The position numbers and the translations under genes are program-made. Of a DNA stretch of 64,000 bases, positions 8,763 to 18,500 are shown piece by piece (position 1 is the stretch's first letter; every line of letters starts with the position of its first letter). The stretch comes from Hyunsoonleella flava (GTDB taxonomy: Bacteria; Bacteroidota; Bacteroidia; Flavobacteriales; Flavobacteriaceae). The DNA lies in contig NZ_SIRT01000005.1 of NCBI RefSeq assembly GCF_004310325.1, positions 150,834 through 214,833 of the forward strand. The letters are read 5' to 3'. Under the pieces are notes generated by a model, which worked only from the letters and a program-made list of their open reading frames with translations, made no database searches and was not told where the DNA came from.

Positions 8763-10418
8763 CTATCCCCTCAGTTTACCTCTCAAATACTCAAAAGCAT
8801 CATCAATATCTTCAAAAACATCATCTTCTGGTACTAAATCAGGTATAATGTCCACAGCCTCTAGCATGTCTTTAGGTTGTTCTTGTAAACCTATAAGCAA
8901 AACTTCAATACCTTCTTCACGTAAATCAAAAATAATATCTTCCAAAGCATATAATCCAGACTGATCAACATAAGGCACACGATCCATTCTAAAGATAACA
9001 GCCTTCACTTCATTGGGCAATGTCTTAATTTGATCCTTGAAGTAAGATGTAAAGCCAAAAAATAATGAGCCATAAAGGTGTTTTATAATCACCTTATCCT
9101 TATAGCTTTCATAAAATTCTATTTCATCTTGCCATGGTTTAGAACCATCAATATCTGCAACAGCGCCTACCTCCATACCTTTTTCGCCGATATCTCCAGA
9201 TTTTTTCATAAATAATAAACACGCTAAGGCTACACCAATACCTACTGCTTGAATTAAGCTTCCAAAAGTAGTAATCAATAACACCAAAACTAAAACTACA
9301 GCATCCGCTCTTGGTACTTTAAGCAGGTGTTTCAACCCTTTAAAATCTACAATTTTAAAACCTATTGGAATTAGTAATCCTGCTAATACGCAAAGCGGAA
9401 TATGCGCCGCTAATTGTCCTAAACCTAATAAAACGGCTAAAAGAAATAACCCATGTAAAATCCCTGATAGTCTTGTTTTTCCTCCAGCATTAATATTTAC
9501 TACAGTACCTTTGGTTGCGCCAGCCCCTGGAATTCCACCAATGGCGGCAGCTATCATGTTGCCTATACCTTGACCAATCAACTCACGATTACTGTTGTGC
9601 TTAGTTTTGGTCATGTTATCTGCAATAACAGACGTTAGTAATGAGTCTATACTTCCAAGAACAGCTAAAACCACAGCATACTCTAAAATGATACCGTAAG
9701 CACTAGGGTCAACTTCAAAAATTCCTCCCAATTGAAATGATGGCAAACCAGAAGGAATTTCACCTATTAAAGGCACGTCCATTTTAGTAAAATAAGCGAT
9801 TAAGGTAGCAACAATTAATGCTACTAATGCACTAGGAATAGCTTTAGTGATTTTTGGAAAAATAAAATATATTAAGATGGTAATACCACCTAAAAGTAAT
9901 GCATGAAGATTGGCTTCAGTAAAGAGTCTGGGAAAGTTTTGAATAACGGCTATTGTAGATTTTGCGGAATCTAATCCCGCAAAAGGAAACAGTTGCAAAA
10001 TAACGATAATGAGCCCAACACCACTCATAAAACCTGAGACTACGGGATAGGGAAAGTATTTTACATAACTGGCAATGTTTAAAAAACCAAAAATAATTTG
10101 AAATAGCCCACCCAATAAAAAGGCGAGTAAAATAATACTCATGGCGTTTTCAAGACTTCCTGTAAGTTCAATCGCTGCAGCCACCAACGTAGCAGAAACC
10201 ACCGTCATAGGCCCTGTAGGGCCGCTAGCCTGTGTTTCGGTACCACCAAACATTGCCGCAAAAACGCCAACTGCAATAGCGCCATAAAGGCCAGCTGTAG
10301 CACCCATACCGGATTGTACACCAAAAGCAAGTGCAAGTGGCAATGCAACCACACCTGCAACCAAACCACCTGTAAAATCTCCTTTTAAATTTTTGATGTT
10401 ATAAAACTTTGATAGCAT
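8763..10418 (-). CDS. SulP/SLC26 family anion transporter with STAS domain
   Basis: A 551-residue inner-membrane transporter. It opens with the SulP signature (NLKGDFTGGLVAGVVALPLALAFG, about 10-35) and has about 11-14 membrane segments to about residue 405. Another conserved stretch is SIDSLLTSVIADNMTKTKHNSNRELIGQGIGN. A C-terminal STAS domain (about 435-545) contains MDRVPYVDQSGLYALEDII. Substrates in the family are sulfate or bicarbonate. Bacteroidete and marine homologues are often bicarbonate:Na+ symporters, but the sequence alone does not decide this. It is preceded, 34 bp upstream on the same strand, by the cyclotransferase-like lipoprotein gene. Confidence 0.88.
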   Translation of the reverse strand: MLSKFYNIKNLKGDFTGGLVAGVVALPLALAFGVQSGMGATAGLYGAIAVGVFAAMFGGTETQASGPTGPMTVVSATLVAAAIELTGSLENAMSIILLAFLLGGLFQIIFGFLNIASYVKYFPYPVVSGFMSGVGLIIVILQLFPFAGLDSAKSTIAVIQNFPRLFTEANLHALLLGGITILIYFIFPKITKAIPSALVALIVATLIAYFTKMDVPLIGEIPSGLPSFQLGGIFEVDPSAYGIILEYAVVLAVLGSIDSLLTSVIADNMTKTKHNSNRELIGQGIGNMIAAAIGGIPGAGATKGTVVNINAGGKTRLSGILHGLFLLAVLLGLGQLAAHIPLCVLAGLLIPIGFKIVDFKGLKHLLKVPRADAVVLVLVLLITTFGSLIQAVGIGVALACLLFMKKSGDIGEKGMEVGAVADIDGSKPWQDEIEFYESYKDKVIIKHLYGSLFFGFTSYFKDQIKTLPNEVKAVIFRMDRVPYVDQSGLYALEDIIFDLREEGIEVLLIGLQEQPKDMLEAVDIIPDLVPEDDVFEDIDDAFEYLRGKLRG

Positions 10419-10452
10419 ATTTTAATTTTTAAAAATTATAAGTACTGGAATA

Positions 10453-11121
10453 TTATTGTTTTACCTTCTCTTTTCGATACACTTTAGATTGCGATACAAC
10501 TTTAGCTGCATCATGTGGAATAGTTGAAGCTTCAAACTCTTGTCTAAATTCTGGACCAATACTATCACATGCTTCTGTTACTAAGTTTAGGTAATACTCT
10601 GGCAAAAAAGTGTTGTCTCCTTTTTTGTGTTGATAGGTGTGTTCATCATCTGCTTTATAGGCATAAATGCGACCTCCTTTAAATCGGTATTCTTCTATAT
10701 TATCAGTTACGTCTACCCTGTTATATCCAAACTCACGTTCATCAAACCCAATCAATTCTTCAGGTGTAATAAAAAATAAAACACAATTCATTTTTTTGTC
10801 AGGAGTGTCCATAATATTTAATGCTATTTGGTTATGGATGGGGATTGTGTCTCCATTATTTAGATAAAATAATTCATTATCCACAATTCTTTTAATTGGA
10901 GTATAATAATTCCACGCTCTTTGGTAGCCTTCAAGATGTACGAGATATACTGAATCTTCGTACTTACGTTGCAATGTTCTTTCCATACTTCGTTTAGACA
11001 TCAGCGAACCAAAACCTATCATTCCAACTTTACCATTTTCGATAGTTATAAGCTCTTTGTTGTTACATCCAGATAGAAGTAATATAAATACAAATGACAA
11101 TAAATATTTGAAGAAGTTCAT
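10453..11121 (-). CDS. Lipoprotein with gamma-glutamylcyclotransferase-like fold
   Basis: 222 residues. A lipoprotein signal (FVFILLLSGC, lipid Cys19) is followed by a GGCT-like domain. The glycine-rich loop IGFGSLMSKRSMERTL matches the YGSL motif that binds the gamma-glutamyl group, and LIGFDEREFGYNRVDV carries a Glu in the position typical of the catalytic acid. Known GGCT enzymes cyclise gamma-glutamyl amines to 5-oxoproline. An exported lipidated version is unusual, and its substrate is unknown. It lies immediately upstream of the SulP transporter on the same strand and could share a transcript with it. Confidence 0.6.
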   Translation of the reverse strand: MNFFKYLLSFVFILLLSGCNNKELITIENGKVGMIGFGSLMSKRSMERTLQRKYEDSVYLVHLEGYQRAWNYYTPIKRIVDNELFYLNNGDTIPIHNQIALNIMDTPDKKMNCVLFFITPEELIGFDEREFGYNRVDVTDNIEEYRFKGGRIYAYKADDEHTYQHKKGDNTFLPEYYLNLVTEACDSIGPEFRQEFEASTIPHDAAKVVSQSKVYRKEKVKQ

Positions 11122-11287
11122 AGTGTTTTTTTGTTTACAAGGTTAATGCTTAACTCAAAAATTTACATAACAGGCTAAGCTTTAAGCAACTTAACGAAAG
11201 TAATTAAAACTTTTATAACTTCAAGATTGCGGACGCAACAAAGGCGTAACATTTTTATTATATTGTATACCAATAGAAAAAGAATTT

Positions 11288-11611
11288 ATGATTTTTACAA
11301 CTACAAACTCAATAGAAGGCCAAACAATTAATGACTATCTAGGCATAGTGACTGGGATTGCTTATAATTCAAGCTACAAATACAAAGGCAGCAGCATGTC
11401 TTTTAAGGATATGTTTAATATGTCGAAATATCGCGAAGCCTATACCTTAGGTTTGGAGACGATAAAGGAAGAGGCATTTCAGAATTTAAGCGAGAACGCT
11501 AAAAGATTAGGGGCTAATGCGGTGGTTGGAATTAAAATAGATATTGAACCATTAGCTAATAGTTCTCACATAATTGTATCTATAACTGGAACCGCGGTAA
11601 AAGTAAGTTGA
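11288..11611 (+). CDS. YbjQ/UPF0145 family protein
   Basis: 107 residues, the usual size of the YbjQ (UPF0145, DUF74) family. The sequence begins MIFTTTNSIEGQTINDYLGIVTG, continues with SFKDMFNMSKYREAY, and closes with the GANAVVGIKIDIEP strand and GTAVKV end, all characteristic of the family. Members form pentameric beta/alpha rings. They are annotated as heavy-metal-binding by analogy, but no clear function is proven. Predicted cytosolic. No operon partner is evident: the next gene begins 85 bp downstream behind its own candidate promoter. Confidence 0.88.
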   Translation: MIFTTTNSIEGQTINDYLGIVTGIAYNSSYKYKGSSMSFKDMFNMSKYREAYTLGLETIKEEAFQNLSENAKRLGANAVVGIKIDIEPLANSSHIIVSITGTAVKVS

Positions 11612-11661
11612 TTTGAGTCTTAATTTTTTCCTAAACGAATAGTTATCGGAATAATTATTGA

Positions 11662-11669
11662 TAGTTTTG
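11662..11669 (+). promoter_or_regulatory. Candidate -7 box for the head-GIN gene
   Basis: TAGTTTTG fits TAnnTTTG and lies 27 bp before the ATG of the DUF2807 gene. The -33 element is not clear. Confidence 0.4.
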
Positions 11670-11696
11670 CTGTATCGAACAGTAAAAATCTAGAAA

Positions 11697-12374
11697 ATGA
11701 AACTATTAATGTCCCTCTTTGTGTGTGCAATTTCTTTTTCAGCGCTAGCACAAAAACCAATTGAAAAAACAGTTGGTGAGTTTACCGAACTTAAAGTGTA
11801 TGATTTAATAAACGTGGAGCTTGTTAAATCTGATGAAAATAAAGTAGTAATTACCGGAAAGAATAAAAATGATGTAGTGGTAAATAATAAAAACGGCACA
11901 TTAAAAATAAAGATGAAGCTAGAAGAAGCTTTTGATGGCGCCAATACCAAAGTGACATTATATTACACCAGTATTGATGCTATAGATGCAAATGAAGGCG
12001 CGAACATACATTCTGATGATGTAATTGAACAGTTTGAGATAGATTTAACAGCACAAGAAGGTGGAAGAATAGATGTTAAGCTAGATGTGAAATACGCAAA
12101 TGTACGATCCGTTACAGGAGCTGATATAAAAGCATCCGGGAAGGCTAAAAACCAAGACGTTTCTATTTACACAGGCGGTGATTATAACGGAGAAAACTTA
12201 AAAACTGAGTTTACCGAGGTTTCTGTTAGAGCTGCCGGAGAGGCATATGTATATGCTACAAAAGAGGTAACAGCTAAGGTTCGTGCTGGTGGAGATATTT
12301 TTATTTATGGTAATCCAGACAGCGTTAACGAAAGCAGAGTTTTGGGCGGAAGAATAAAACGAGTAGAAGAGTAA
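11697..12374 (+). CDS. Head-GIN (DUF2807) domain exported protein
   Basis: 225 residues. A signal peptide ends at ALAQ (about residue 18). The rest is a DUF2807 / head-GIN beta-helix-like domain, recognised from VGEFTELKVYDLINVELVKSDENKVVITG at the start and by regular turns such as GADIKASG and AGGDIFIYGNP. The family is abundant in Bacteroidetes and is described as a putative auto-transporter adhesin head, but its role is unsettled. The protein is complete. A strong terminator follows 20 bp after the stop, so the gene appears monocistronic and separate from the PUL regulator downstream. Confidence 0.85.
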   Translation: MKLLMSLFVCAISFSALAQKPIEKTVGEFTELKVYDLINVELVKSDENKVVITGKNKNDVVVNNKNGTLKIKMKLEEAFDGANTKVTLYYTSIDAIDANEGANIHSDDVIEQFEIDLTAQEGGRIDVKLDVKYANVRSVTGADIKASGKAKNQDVSIYTGGDYNGENLKTEFTEVSVRAAGEAYVYATKEVTAKVRAGGDIFIYGNPDSVNESRVLGGRIKRVEE

Positions 12375-12394
12375 TTATTTTGAAATAGTTTTAT

Positions 12395-12429
12395 AAAAAG
12401 AGCCACTATATTCTAGTGGCTCTTTTTTT
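12395..12429 (+). terminator. Intrinsic terminator after head-GIN gene
   Basis: A perfect 9-bp stem GAGCCACTA / TAGTGGCTC with loop TATTC (12400-12422) is followed by seven T and preceded by five A, so it could work in both directions. It insulates the PUL from the upstream gene. Confidence 0.9.
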
Positions 12430-12448
12430 AGTTTTTAAATGCACTATT

Positions 12449-12470
12449 ACCATACACGAACCATACATTA
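12449..12470 (+). promoter_or_regulatory. Operator: 11-bp direct repeat before the PUL regulator
   Basis: Two head-to-tail units ACCATACACGA and ACCATACATTA, exactly 11 bp apart, lie directly upstream of the -33 element of the regulator promoter. Related pairs are found before susC (15360) and before the last PUL gene (41049). I infer that this is the binding site of the LuxR-type regulator itself, giving autoregulation. Confidence 0.55.
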
Positions 12471-12501
12471 TTGTTTTTAAGCCCTGTTTTCACTACCTTC
12501 G
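12471..12501 (+). promoter_or_regulatory. Promoter of the PUL regulator
   Basis: TTG at 12471-12473 and TACCTTCG at 12494-12501 (one mismatch to TAnnTTTG), 20 bp apart, fit the bacteroidete primary sigma promoter. Transcription would begin about 20 bp before the GTG start at 12524. The 11-bp direct-repeat operator abuts the -33 side. Confidence 0.6.
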
Positions 12502-12523
12502 TTACACAACAAAACTAAAACTT

Positions 12524-15337
12524 GTGAAAAACGCCAACTATTTTTTCCTATTATTAATACTTGGTTTCTTCATAAAAGTAAAGGCCCAAGAACGACCGCC
12601 AATTAATGTTTTTAATCCAAAGGACTATGGCGCAGCTTCCCAAAACTGGTCTATTTCCCAATCTCAAAACCATCATATATATGTAGCAAACAATAAAGGG
12701 TTATTAGAGTACAATGGCGCAAAATGGAATTTGTACGAGTCTCCAAATGAAACCATTATTCGTTCAGTACAGGTTTTAGATAGTTTAATTTATACAGGCA
12801 GCTATCATGAATTTGGATATTGGCAAAGAGATAATTTTGGAGTATTAAATTACACATCACTTTCAGAGAAATTAAAGGTTGAGTTTTTGGAAGACGAAGA
12901 GTTTTGGAACATCCAAGCCTTTGGGAATTCTGTTATTTTTCAGTCGTTAGATCGTATTCATATTTATAACAAAGCGACGGAAGTATATAATATCGTGTCT
13001 TTTGATGGCGATATAACAAATTTATTCAAAGAAGGGTCTAATTTTTATTTCCAAAGTTTAAATAGAGGCTTATTCAAAATTGAAAGTGGGAGTGCTGTTT
13101 TGCTCTCAGGGGACAATCTATTAAAAGAAAACCGTGTTATTAATGTTTATAACCATTACGGGTCATTACTGGTATTAACACAGGACAATGGTTTTTTTAA
13201 ATTAGATAACAATCAACTTATGCCGTGGGATATTCCAGCAAACGACGTTTTAACGGAGGTAAGTGTTTTCAGCAGCATTAAATTAAAAGACAACAAGTAT
13301 ATCCTTGGTACAATTTCAGATGGTGTTATACTATTATCGCAAGACGGATACATAACGCACAAAATTGATAAAAGCAATGGGTTAAGCAATAACACTGTGC
13401 TTTCAATATATGAAGATGTAAACAACAACATTTGGTTGGGTTTAGACAATGGCATTAACTGTATAAACCTAAATTCTCCATATAGTGTTTATTTTGACAA
13501 AACTGGGGTAATAGGCAGTGTATATACCTCAGAGGTTCACAGAGACATGCTTTATTTGGGTACTAATCAAGGGCTTTTCTATAAGCCTTTATTGGGTAAT
13601 AGCGATTTTCAATTTATAAAAGGCACTCAGGGTCAGGTGTGGTTTTTAGGCATGATTAATGGCACGCTGTTCTGTGGCCATGACTCAGGGACATTTATAA
13701 TAAATGACACTGTAGCAACAAAAATTTCCGATGTTAAGGGAACGTGGCAAATAAAACCATTACCTGATAACACCTCCGAAATGATTCAAGGAAATTATGA
13801 TGGGCTACATGTTTTGCAAAAAAACGATGGGAAATGGAGATTAAAGCACAAGATTAAAAATTTTAATATTTCTAGCAGATACTTCGAGTTTGTGGAAGAC
13901 AATGAACTTTATGTGAGCCACGAGTATAAAGGAGTATTCAAGTTAAAACTAAATGACAGCTTAACAGAGGTGTTTACTGTCTCCTTGGACACAGTATTAA
14001 AAAAGAGCATGAACTCCAGCCTTATAAGGCACAATAATAACGTTTTGTATTCCACTAGAGAAGGTGTGTTTAAATACAACGAACTTGCTAAAACTTTTGA
14101 AAGTGATAGCCTTTTAGGCGAATTAATAAGTGATGCTGATTTTACCTCTGCAAAACTAGTATCAGATACAAAAACCAATAAACTTTGGAGTTTTTCCGGT
14201 AAAGGCGTACACTACTTAACGTCTTCAAAGTTAAGCGGAGAGCAAAAGATATTCACCGTGCCATTTCCTGAAGATATACGTAAGGATGTCTCAGGTTACG
14301 AGAGTGTAACACATATAAACAACCAGAAATTTCTACTTGGATCCACGACAGGCTATGTCATTTTAGACTTAAATAAGATTACTAATAAGGAGCCTGAAAT
14401 CAATATTGATCAAATAACAATAAGTAGTTTAGAAGAAAGTAGTGAGGAAAGGTTTATAGATACCACCAAAGCACCAGAACTGGAAAACAAGGAAAACAAC
14501 ATTCGGTTTTCGTACAGTATTTCAGAATTCTTAAAGACACAACCACCAGAATATCGATATAAACTTGAAGGCATATACGATAATTGGAGTGATTGGACCA
14601 CTGATGGCTCGGTATTATTTAAAAACTTACCCTATGGAGAGTACACGTTTTTGGTAAATGGCAAAGTGGGCAATCAAAATACTTTAAACAACGCTACCTA
14701 TACGTTTAGAATTAAAAGACCCTGGTTTTTGTCAAATATATTTATTGCTGTATACGTGGTCGCTTTCCTGCTTCTTTCTTTGTTTATACATAATTTGTAT
14801 AAACGTTATTATCGAAAACAAAGAGAGCGTTTGATGCAGAGAACCACGAGGGAATTTGAACTAAAAGAATTGGAAAACAAACAGCAGTTAATGCGTTTTA
14901 GAAACGATAAGCTAAGGGAAGATATTGAAAACAAAAACCGAGAACTTGGAGTTTCTACAATGAACCTGATTAAGAAAAATGAATTCCTAAGCAGTTTAAA
15001 GCAAGAACTAGAAAGTATTGATGATGCTAGTAAATTGAATAAGGTGATTAGAATTATTGACAAGAACCTTAACAATACAGATGACTGGAATTTGTTTCAA
15101 GAAGCTTTCAATAATGCAGATAAAGACTTCTTAAAGAAAGTAAAAAGTATGCACCCTAATTTGACTTCAAATGATTTGCGTTTATGCGCATACCTACGTT
15201 TAAATCTATCGTCTAAAGAGATTGCGCCATTACTTAATATCTCTCCAAGAAGTGTTGAGGTGAAGCGCTACAGGCTTCGAAAAAAGATGGAATTGCCACA
15301 CGAGGCAAGCTTATCAGACTATATTTTGGAGATATAA
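12524..15337 (+). CDS. PUL regulator: beta-propeller, Y_Y_Y, membrane helix, LuxR-type HTH
   Basis: I place the start at the GTG at 12524 (937 residues), because it begins a clean signal peptide (VKNANYFFLLLILGFFIKVKAQ). The longer open frame from 12416 would run through the terminator and promoter. Parts: periplasmic propeller repeats (about 30-640, with NIWLGLDNGINCI-type Reg_prop strands), a triple-tyrosine-like Y_Y_Y domain (about 650-730, YRYKLEGIYDNWSDW), a membrane helix (about 737-758), a coiled coil (about 765-865), and a C-terminal LuxR-type HTH (about 878-937, SSKEIAPLLNISPRSVEVKRYRLRKKM). There is no kinase or receiver domain, so sensing and DNA binding lie in one chain. It very likely senses a glucan fragment in the periplasm and controls the downstream PUL. 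Confidence 0.88.
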   Translation: MKNANYFFLLLILGFFIKVKAQERPPINVFNPKDYGAASQNWSISQSQNHHIYVANNKGLLEYNGAKWNLYESPNETIIRSVQVLDSLIYTGSYHEFGYWQRDNFGVLNYTSLSEKLKVEFLEDEEFWNIQAFGNSVIFQSLDRIHIYNKATEVYNIVSFDGDITNLFKEGSNFYFQSLNRGLFKIESGSAVLLSGDNLLKENRVINVYNHYGSLLVLTQDNGFFKLDNNQLMPWDIPANDVLTEVSVFSSIKLKDNKYILGTISDGVILLSQDGYITHKIDKSNGLSNNTVLSIYEDVNNNIWLGLDNGINCINLNSPYSVYFDKTGVIGSVYTSEVHRDMLYLGTNQGLFYKPLLGNSDFQFIKGTQGQVWFLGMINGTLFCGHDSGTFIINDTVATKISDVKGTWQIKPLPDNTSEMIQGNYDGLHVLQKNDGKWRLKHKIKNFNISSRYFEFVEDNELYVSHEYKGVFKLKLNDSLTEVFTVSLDTVLKKSMNSSLIRHNNNVLYSTREGVFKYNELAKTFESDSLLGELISDADFTSAKLVSDTKTNKLWSFSGKGVHYLTSSKLSGEQKIFTVPFPEDIRKDVSGYESVTHINNQKFLLGSTTGYVILDLNKITNKEPEINIDQITISSLEESSEERFIDTTKAPELENKENNIRFSYSISEFLKTQPPEYRYKLEGIYDNWSDWTTDGSVLFKNLPYGEYTFLVNGKVGNQNTLNNATYTFRIKRPWFLSNIFIAVYVVAFLLLSLFIHNLYKRYYRKQRERLMQRTTREFELKELENKQQLMRFRNDKLREDIENKNRELGVSTMNLIKKNEFLSSLKQELESIDDASKLNKVIRIIDKNLNNTDDWNLFQEAFNNADKDFLKKVKSMHPNLTSNDLRLCAYLRLNLSSKEIAPLLNISPRSVEVKRYRLRKKMELPHEASLSDYILEI

Positions 15338-15359
15338 CTCCACTACACAGCACTGAAAC

Positions 15360-15381
15360 ACCTATACATTACCACAACATT
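15360..15381 (+). promoter_or_regulatory. Operator: 11-bp direct repeat before susC
   Basis: Units ACCTATACATT and ACCACAACATT stand head to tail with an 11-bp period, 118 bp upstream of the conserved TTTGA element and about 190 bp before the susC ATG. This is the same motif as at 12449 and 41049. Confidence 0.6.
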
Positions 15382-15440
15382 TTGCCTTTTCACTCTTTTT
15401 TGGATTAAACAGCAATCTTCCAAAACCCTCATAAAACCTG

Positions 15441-15525
15441 GGTGTTTTTAATAATTTCACAAATAAACTCACTTTTTTTTGACATGTATACTTTTTGTAG
15501 AGGGCAAAAATGAGAATTTATCAAT
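15441..15525 (+). promoter_or_regulatory. susC promoter segment, homologous to the one at 41139
   Basis: Shared elements: GGTGTTTTT at 15441, then exactly 37 bp later (start to start) TTTGAnATGTAT followed by TTTTTGTAG and GG (15478-15503). Of these 26 bases, 22 match the copy at 41176. AATTTATCAAT (15515-15525) is shared too. The -7 box is probably the TA..TTTTTG part (15489-15497), which leaves an untranslated leader of roughly 65-70 bases. The exact start site cannot be fixed from sequence. Confidence 0.6.
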
Positions 15526-15569
15526 CAATACCTATAATTTTATAAAACTAACTCAAAACTAATTAAACT

Positions 15570-18500
15570 ATGAGACATTCATTAGTTAGATTGCTGATAT
15601 TCCTTATTGTTGGGTACACTGGTGCTCAAAATATAGAGGTCAGCGGAACTGTACTGGACAATACGGGCTTTCCCATTCCAGGTGTTAATGTAATTGTCAA
15701 GAACACTACCAAAGGAACGGTAACTGATTTTGATGGAAATTTTACCCTTAGCGATGTAGAGCAGGGGGCTACACTAACTTTTAGTTACATTGGATACATC
15801 ACAAAAGAAATTGTAGTTTCTGATGGACAGAAACTTACCGTTACTTTAGACGAGGATGTAGCGCAACTTGACGAAGTAGTCGTTGTTGGTTACGGTACAC
15901 AACGTAAAAAGGAAGTTACAGGAGCTGTTTCGGTTGTGGACTCTGAGGCCATTGAGAAGCTAAACCCACAACGGGTTGAGCAAGCGCTTCAAGGACAGAT
16001 TGCCGGTGTAAATGTAACCTCTACTTCAGGTTCTCCTGGCGCAGGTGCAAACATAAGGATTCGTGGTATCACTACTAACGGAGATAATAGGCCTTTAATA
16101 TTGGTAGACGGTAACGTTATAGAAGACCTTTCTGTAATAAACCCTAATGATATTAAAAGTGTAAACGTACTTAAGGATGCTACTGCTGGTATTTACGGTG
16201 TACGTGGTGCAAACGGTGTTATTTTAATCACAACAAAAACAGGTAGAAAGAATTCGGAACTTAAATTTCAGGTAGATTCGTATACAGGATTTCAAACATC
16301 AAGTAATAAGATAGATCTTTTAGATCCTTTAAATTTTGCCATCTATGTGAATGATGCGGCAGACAGAACGGAGTATTTCGTATACCCACAAGAGGGCACT
16401 GATTGGCAGGACGAAGTGCTCAAAACTGCTGTGATTTCTAATATTAATTTTAGTGGTAGCGGTGGTACTGAAAAATCAGCTTATACATTTGGTGCTTCTT
16501 ATTTAAATCAGGATGGTATTGTAGGCGCGAGTAAAAATAATTTTGAAAGATTTACGGCAAGATTAGGATATCAGTATGACATATTAGATAATCTTAAATT
16601 TTCTGCAACAGCGTTGTATACCAATTCCACAAAGAATAACTTACCTGAAGGTAGTATCGGTTCTGTATTGTACAGTGCGGTCAATATCAATCCAGATTTA
16701 CCAGTAAGGGATATTGATGGCGGGTTCTCGCAACCTAATCGTATTTCACAAATTGAAATAATCAATCCACTAGCTCAAATAGCAAATACGCACAATATTA
16801 CCAGAGTAGATAGATACAGTGGTACTATTGGTCTGGATTATACATTTTTAGAGCATTTTACGGTAAGCTCCAAATTTCAAATAAATTATTCTAATGTTTT
16901 AAACGATGTATTTTTCCCAATCGTCAATTATGGGAACGGTAAATCGGCTAACAGAGATGTAAATGAAGTACAGGATTTTAGTGATTTATACACTGATTAC
17001 ACTTGGGATAACTTCATTAATTACAACAATACCTTTGGAGAAGACCATGATGTAACTGTGCTTTTGGGTATGTCTACATTTAGAACAAGAGGTCATTTTT
17101 ATGGAGAAAGCGGTCTTCAACTAAGAAACGGAAGCAACTCTGTAAGTGATGCTTTTGTTGATGGATGGATTGGAGACAGAGTTGAGGGCGTGCTATCAGA
17201 TAGAATTAATGATGCTTCTAAAGCTCTTGGTGGAGACCAATTTGATTCTCGTTTATCATCCACCTTCGCAAGATTACAATATAGCTATAAAGGAAAGTAT
17301 TTAATTTCTGGTGTTATTCGTAGAGATGTGTCTTCAAGGTTTTCTACTGAAAACAACAACAATGTTGGGTATTTCCCTTCAGGTTCTATCGGATGGAATG
17401 TTTCTGATGAAGATTTCTTCAATAGAGAGGGTTGGCTAAACTCTTTAAAGCTAAGAGCAAGTTATGGTATCATAGGTAATGATAGAATAGCAGATTTCGC
17501 ATTTCTTACGAGATTAAATGGAGAAGCGACAATCGATCCGGGAGACCCGAATGTTGTTGATGAAAACGACTTACTTAATGGTGTAGGGGCTGGCACCATA
17601 GGAAACCCTAATTTAAAGTGGGAAGAGCAAGAAACAGCAAATATTGGTCTAGACGCCCGATTATTTAATAATACTGTAAGCATTACTGCCGATGTATTTC
17701 GTAAGCAAACCAAAAACTTATTAATTCAACCACAGGCCCCAGGAATAATAGGTGTTGGGGCACCAGGGGCTGCTTCGCCATTTATTAACGCTGGTACAGT
17801 ACAAAACCAAGGTGTTGAATTTATGATTGCTTATGACGATAATTTTTCGGATGATTTCAGGTTTAACGTCAGTTTTAATGCGACATATCTGGAAAATGAA
17901 GTGACTTCGCTAAACGGAAGAGATGTGCCTCCAGGCGGAGAGTTTGGTGTAGGAATAAGCCAAAACGATATTTCTAGAATGGTAGTAGGAGAGCCTTTAG
18001 GCTATTTTCATGGCTATAAAACAGACGGTATTTACCAGACGCAACAGGAAATAGATATTTTAAATGCAGGGTCTCCTACCGGAACTTATAGTACAGTTGG
18101 GGGTGTTGCACCTGGAGACTTAAAGTTTGTAGATACGAATGGCGATGGTCAAATCACAGATGCCGATAGAACTAACATCGGCGACGCTATTCCAGATTTC
18201 ACATTTGGATTTAACATCGGCTTCTCGTATAAAAAATTCGATTTTAGCGCAAATGCCTTTGCTTCAGTTGGCAATGATATGATCCGTGATTATGAGCGTA
18301 AAGACTTATTTGCAAATAGAGGTACTTATATGCTAGAACGTTGGCAAGGTTCTGGCACAAGCAATTTTGTACCAAGAGCTGTTGCAGGTGCAAACATAAA
18401 TACTGATTTATTCTCAGACTTTGTGGTAGAAGATGCGTCTTTTCTTCGCCTACAAAATATTCAAATAGGGTATACAATAGACAATGAAGGTTTTAAAGAA

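Noticed and set aside
12416..12523. N-terminal extension of the PUL regulator (36 extra codons)
   Set aside because: It would overlap the terminator, the direct-repeat operator and the promoter, and would place the signal peptide internally.
13213..15075. Minus-strand open frames within the regulator gene
   Set aside because: They are antisense shadows; the plus-strand frame has clear domains throughout.
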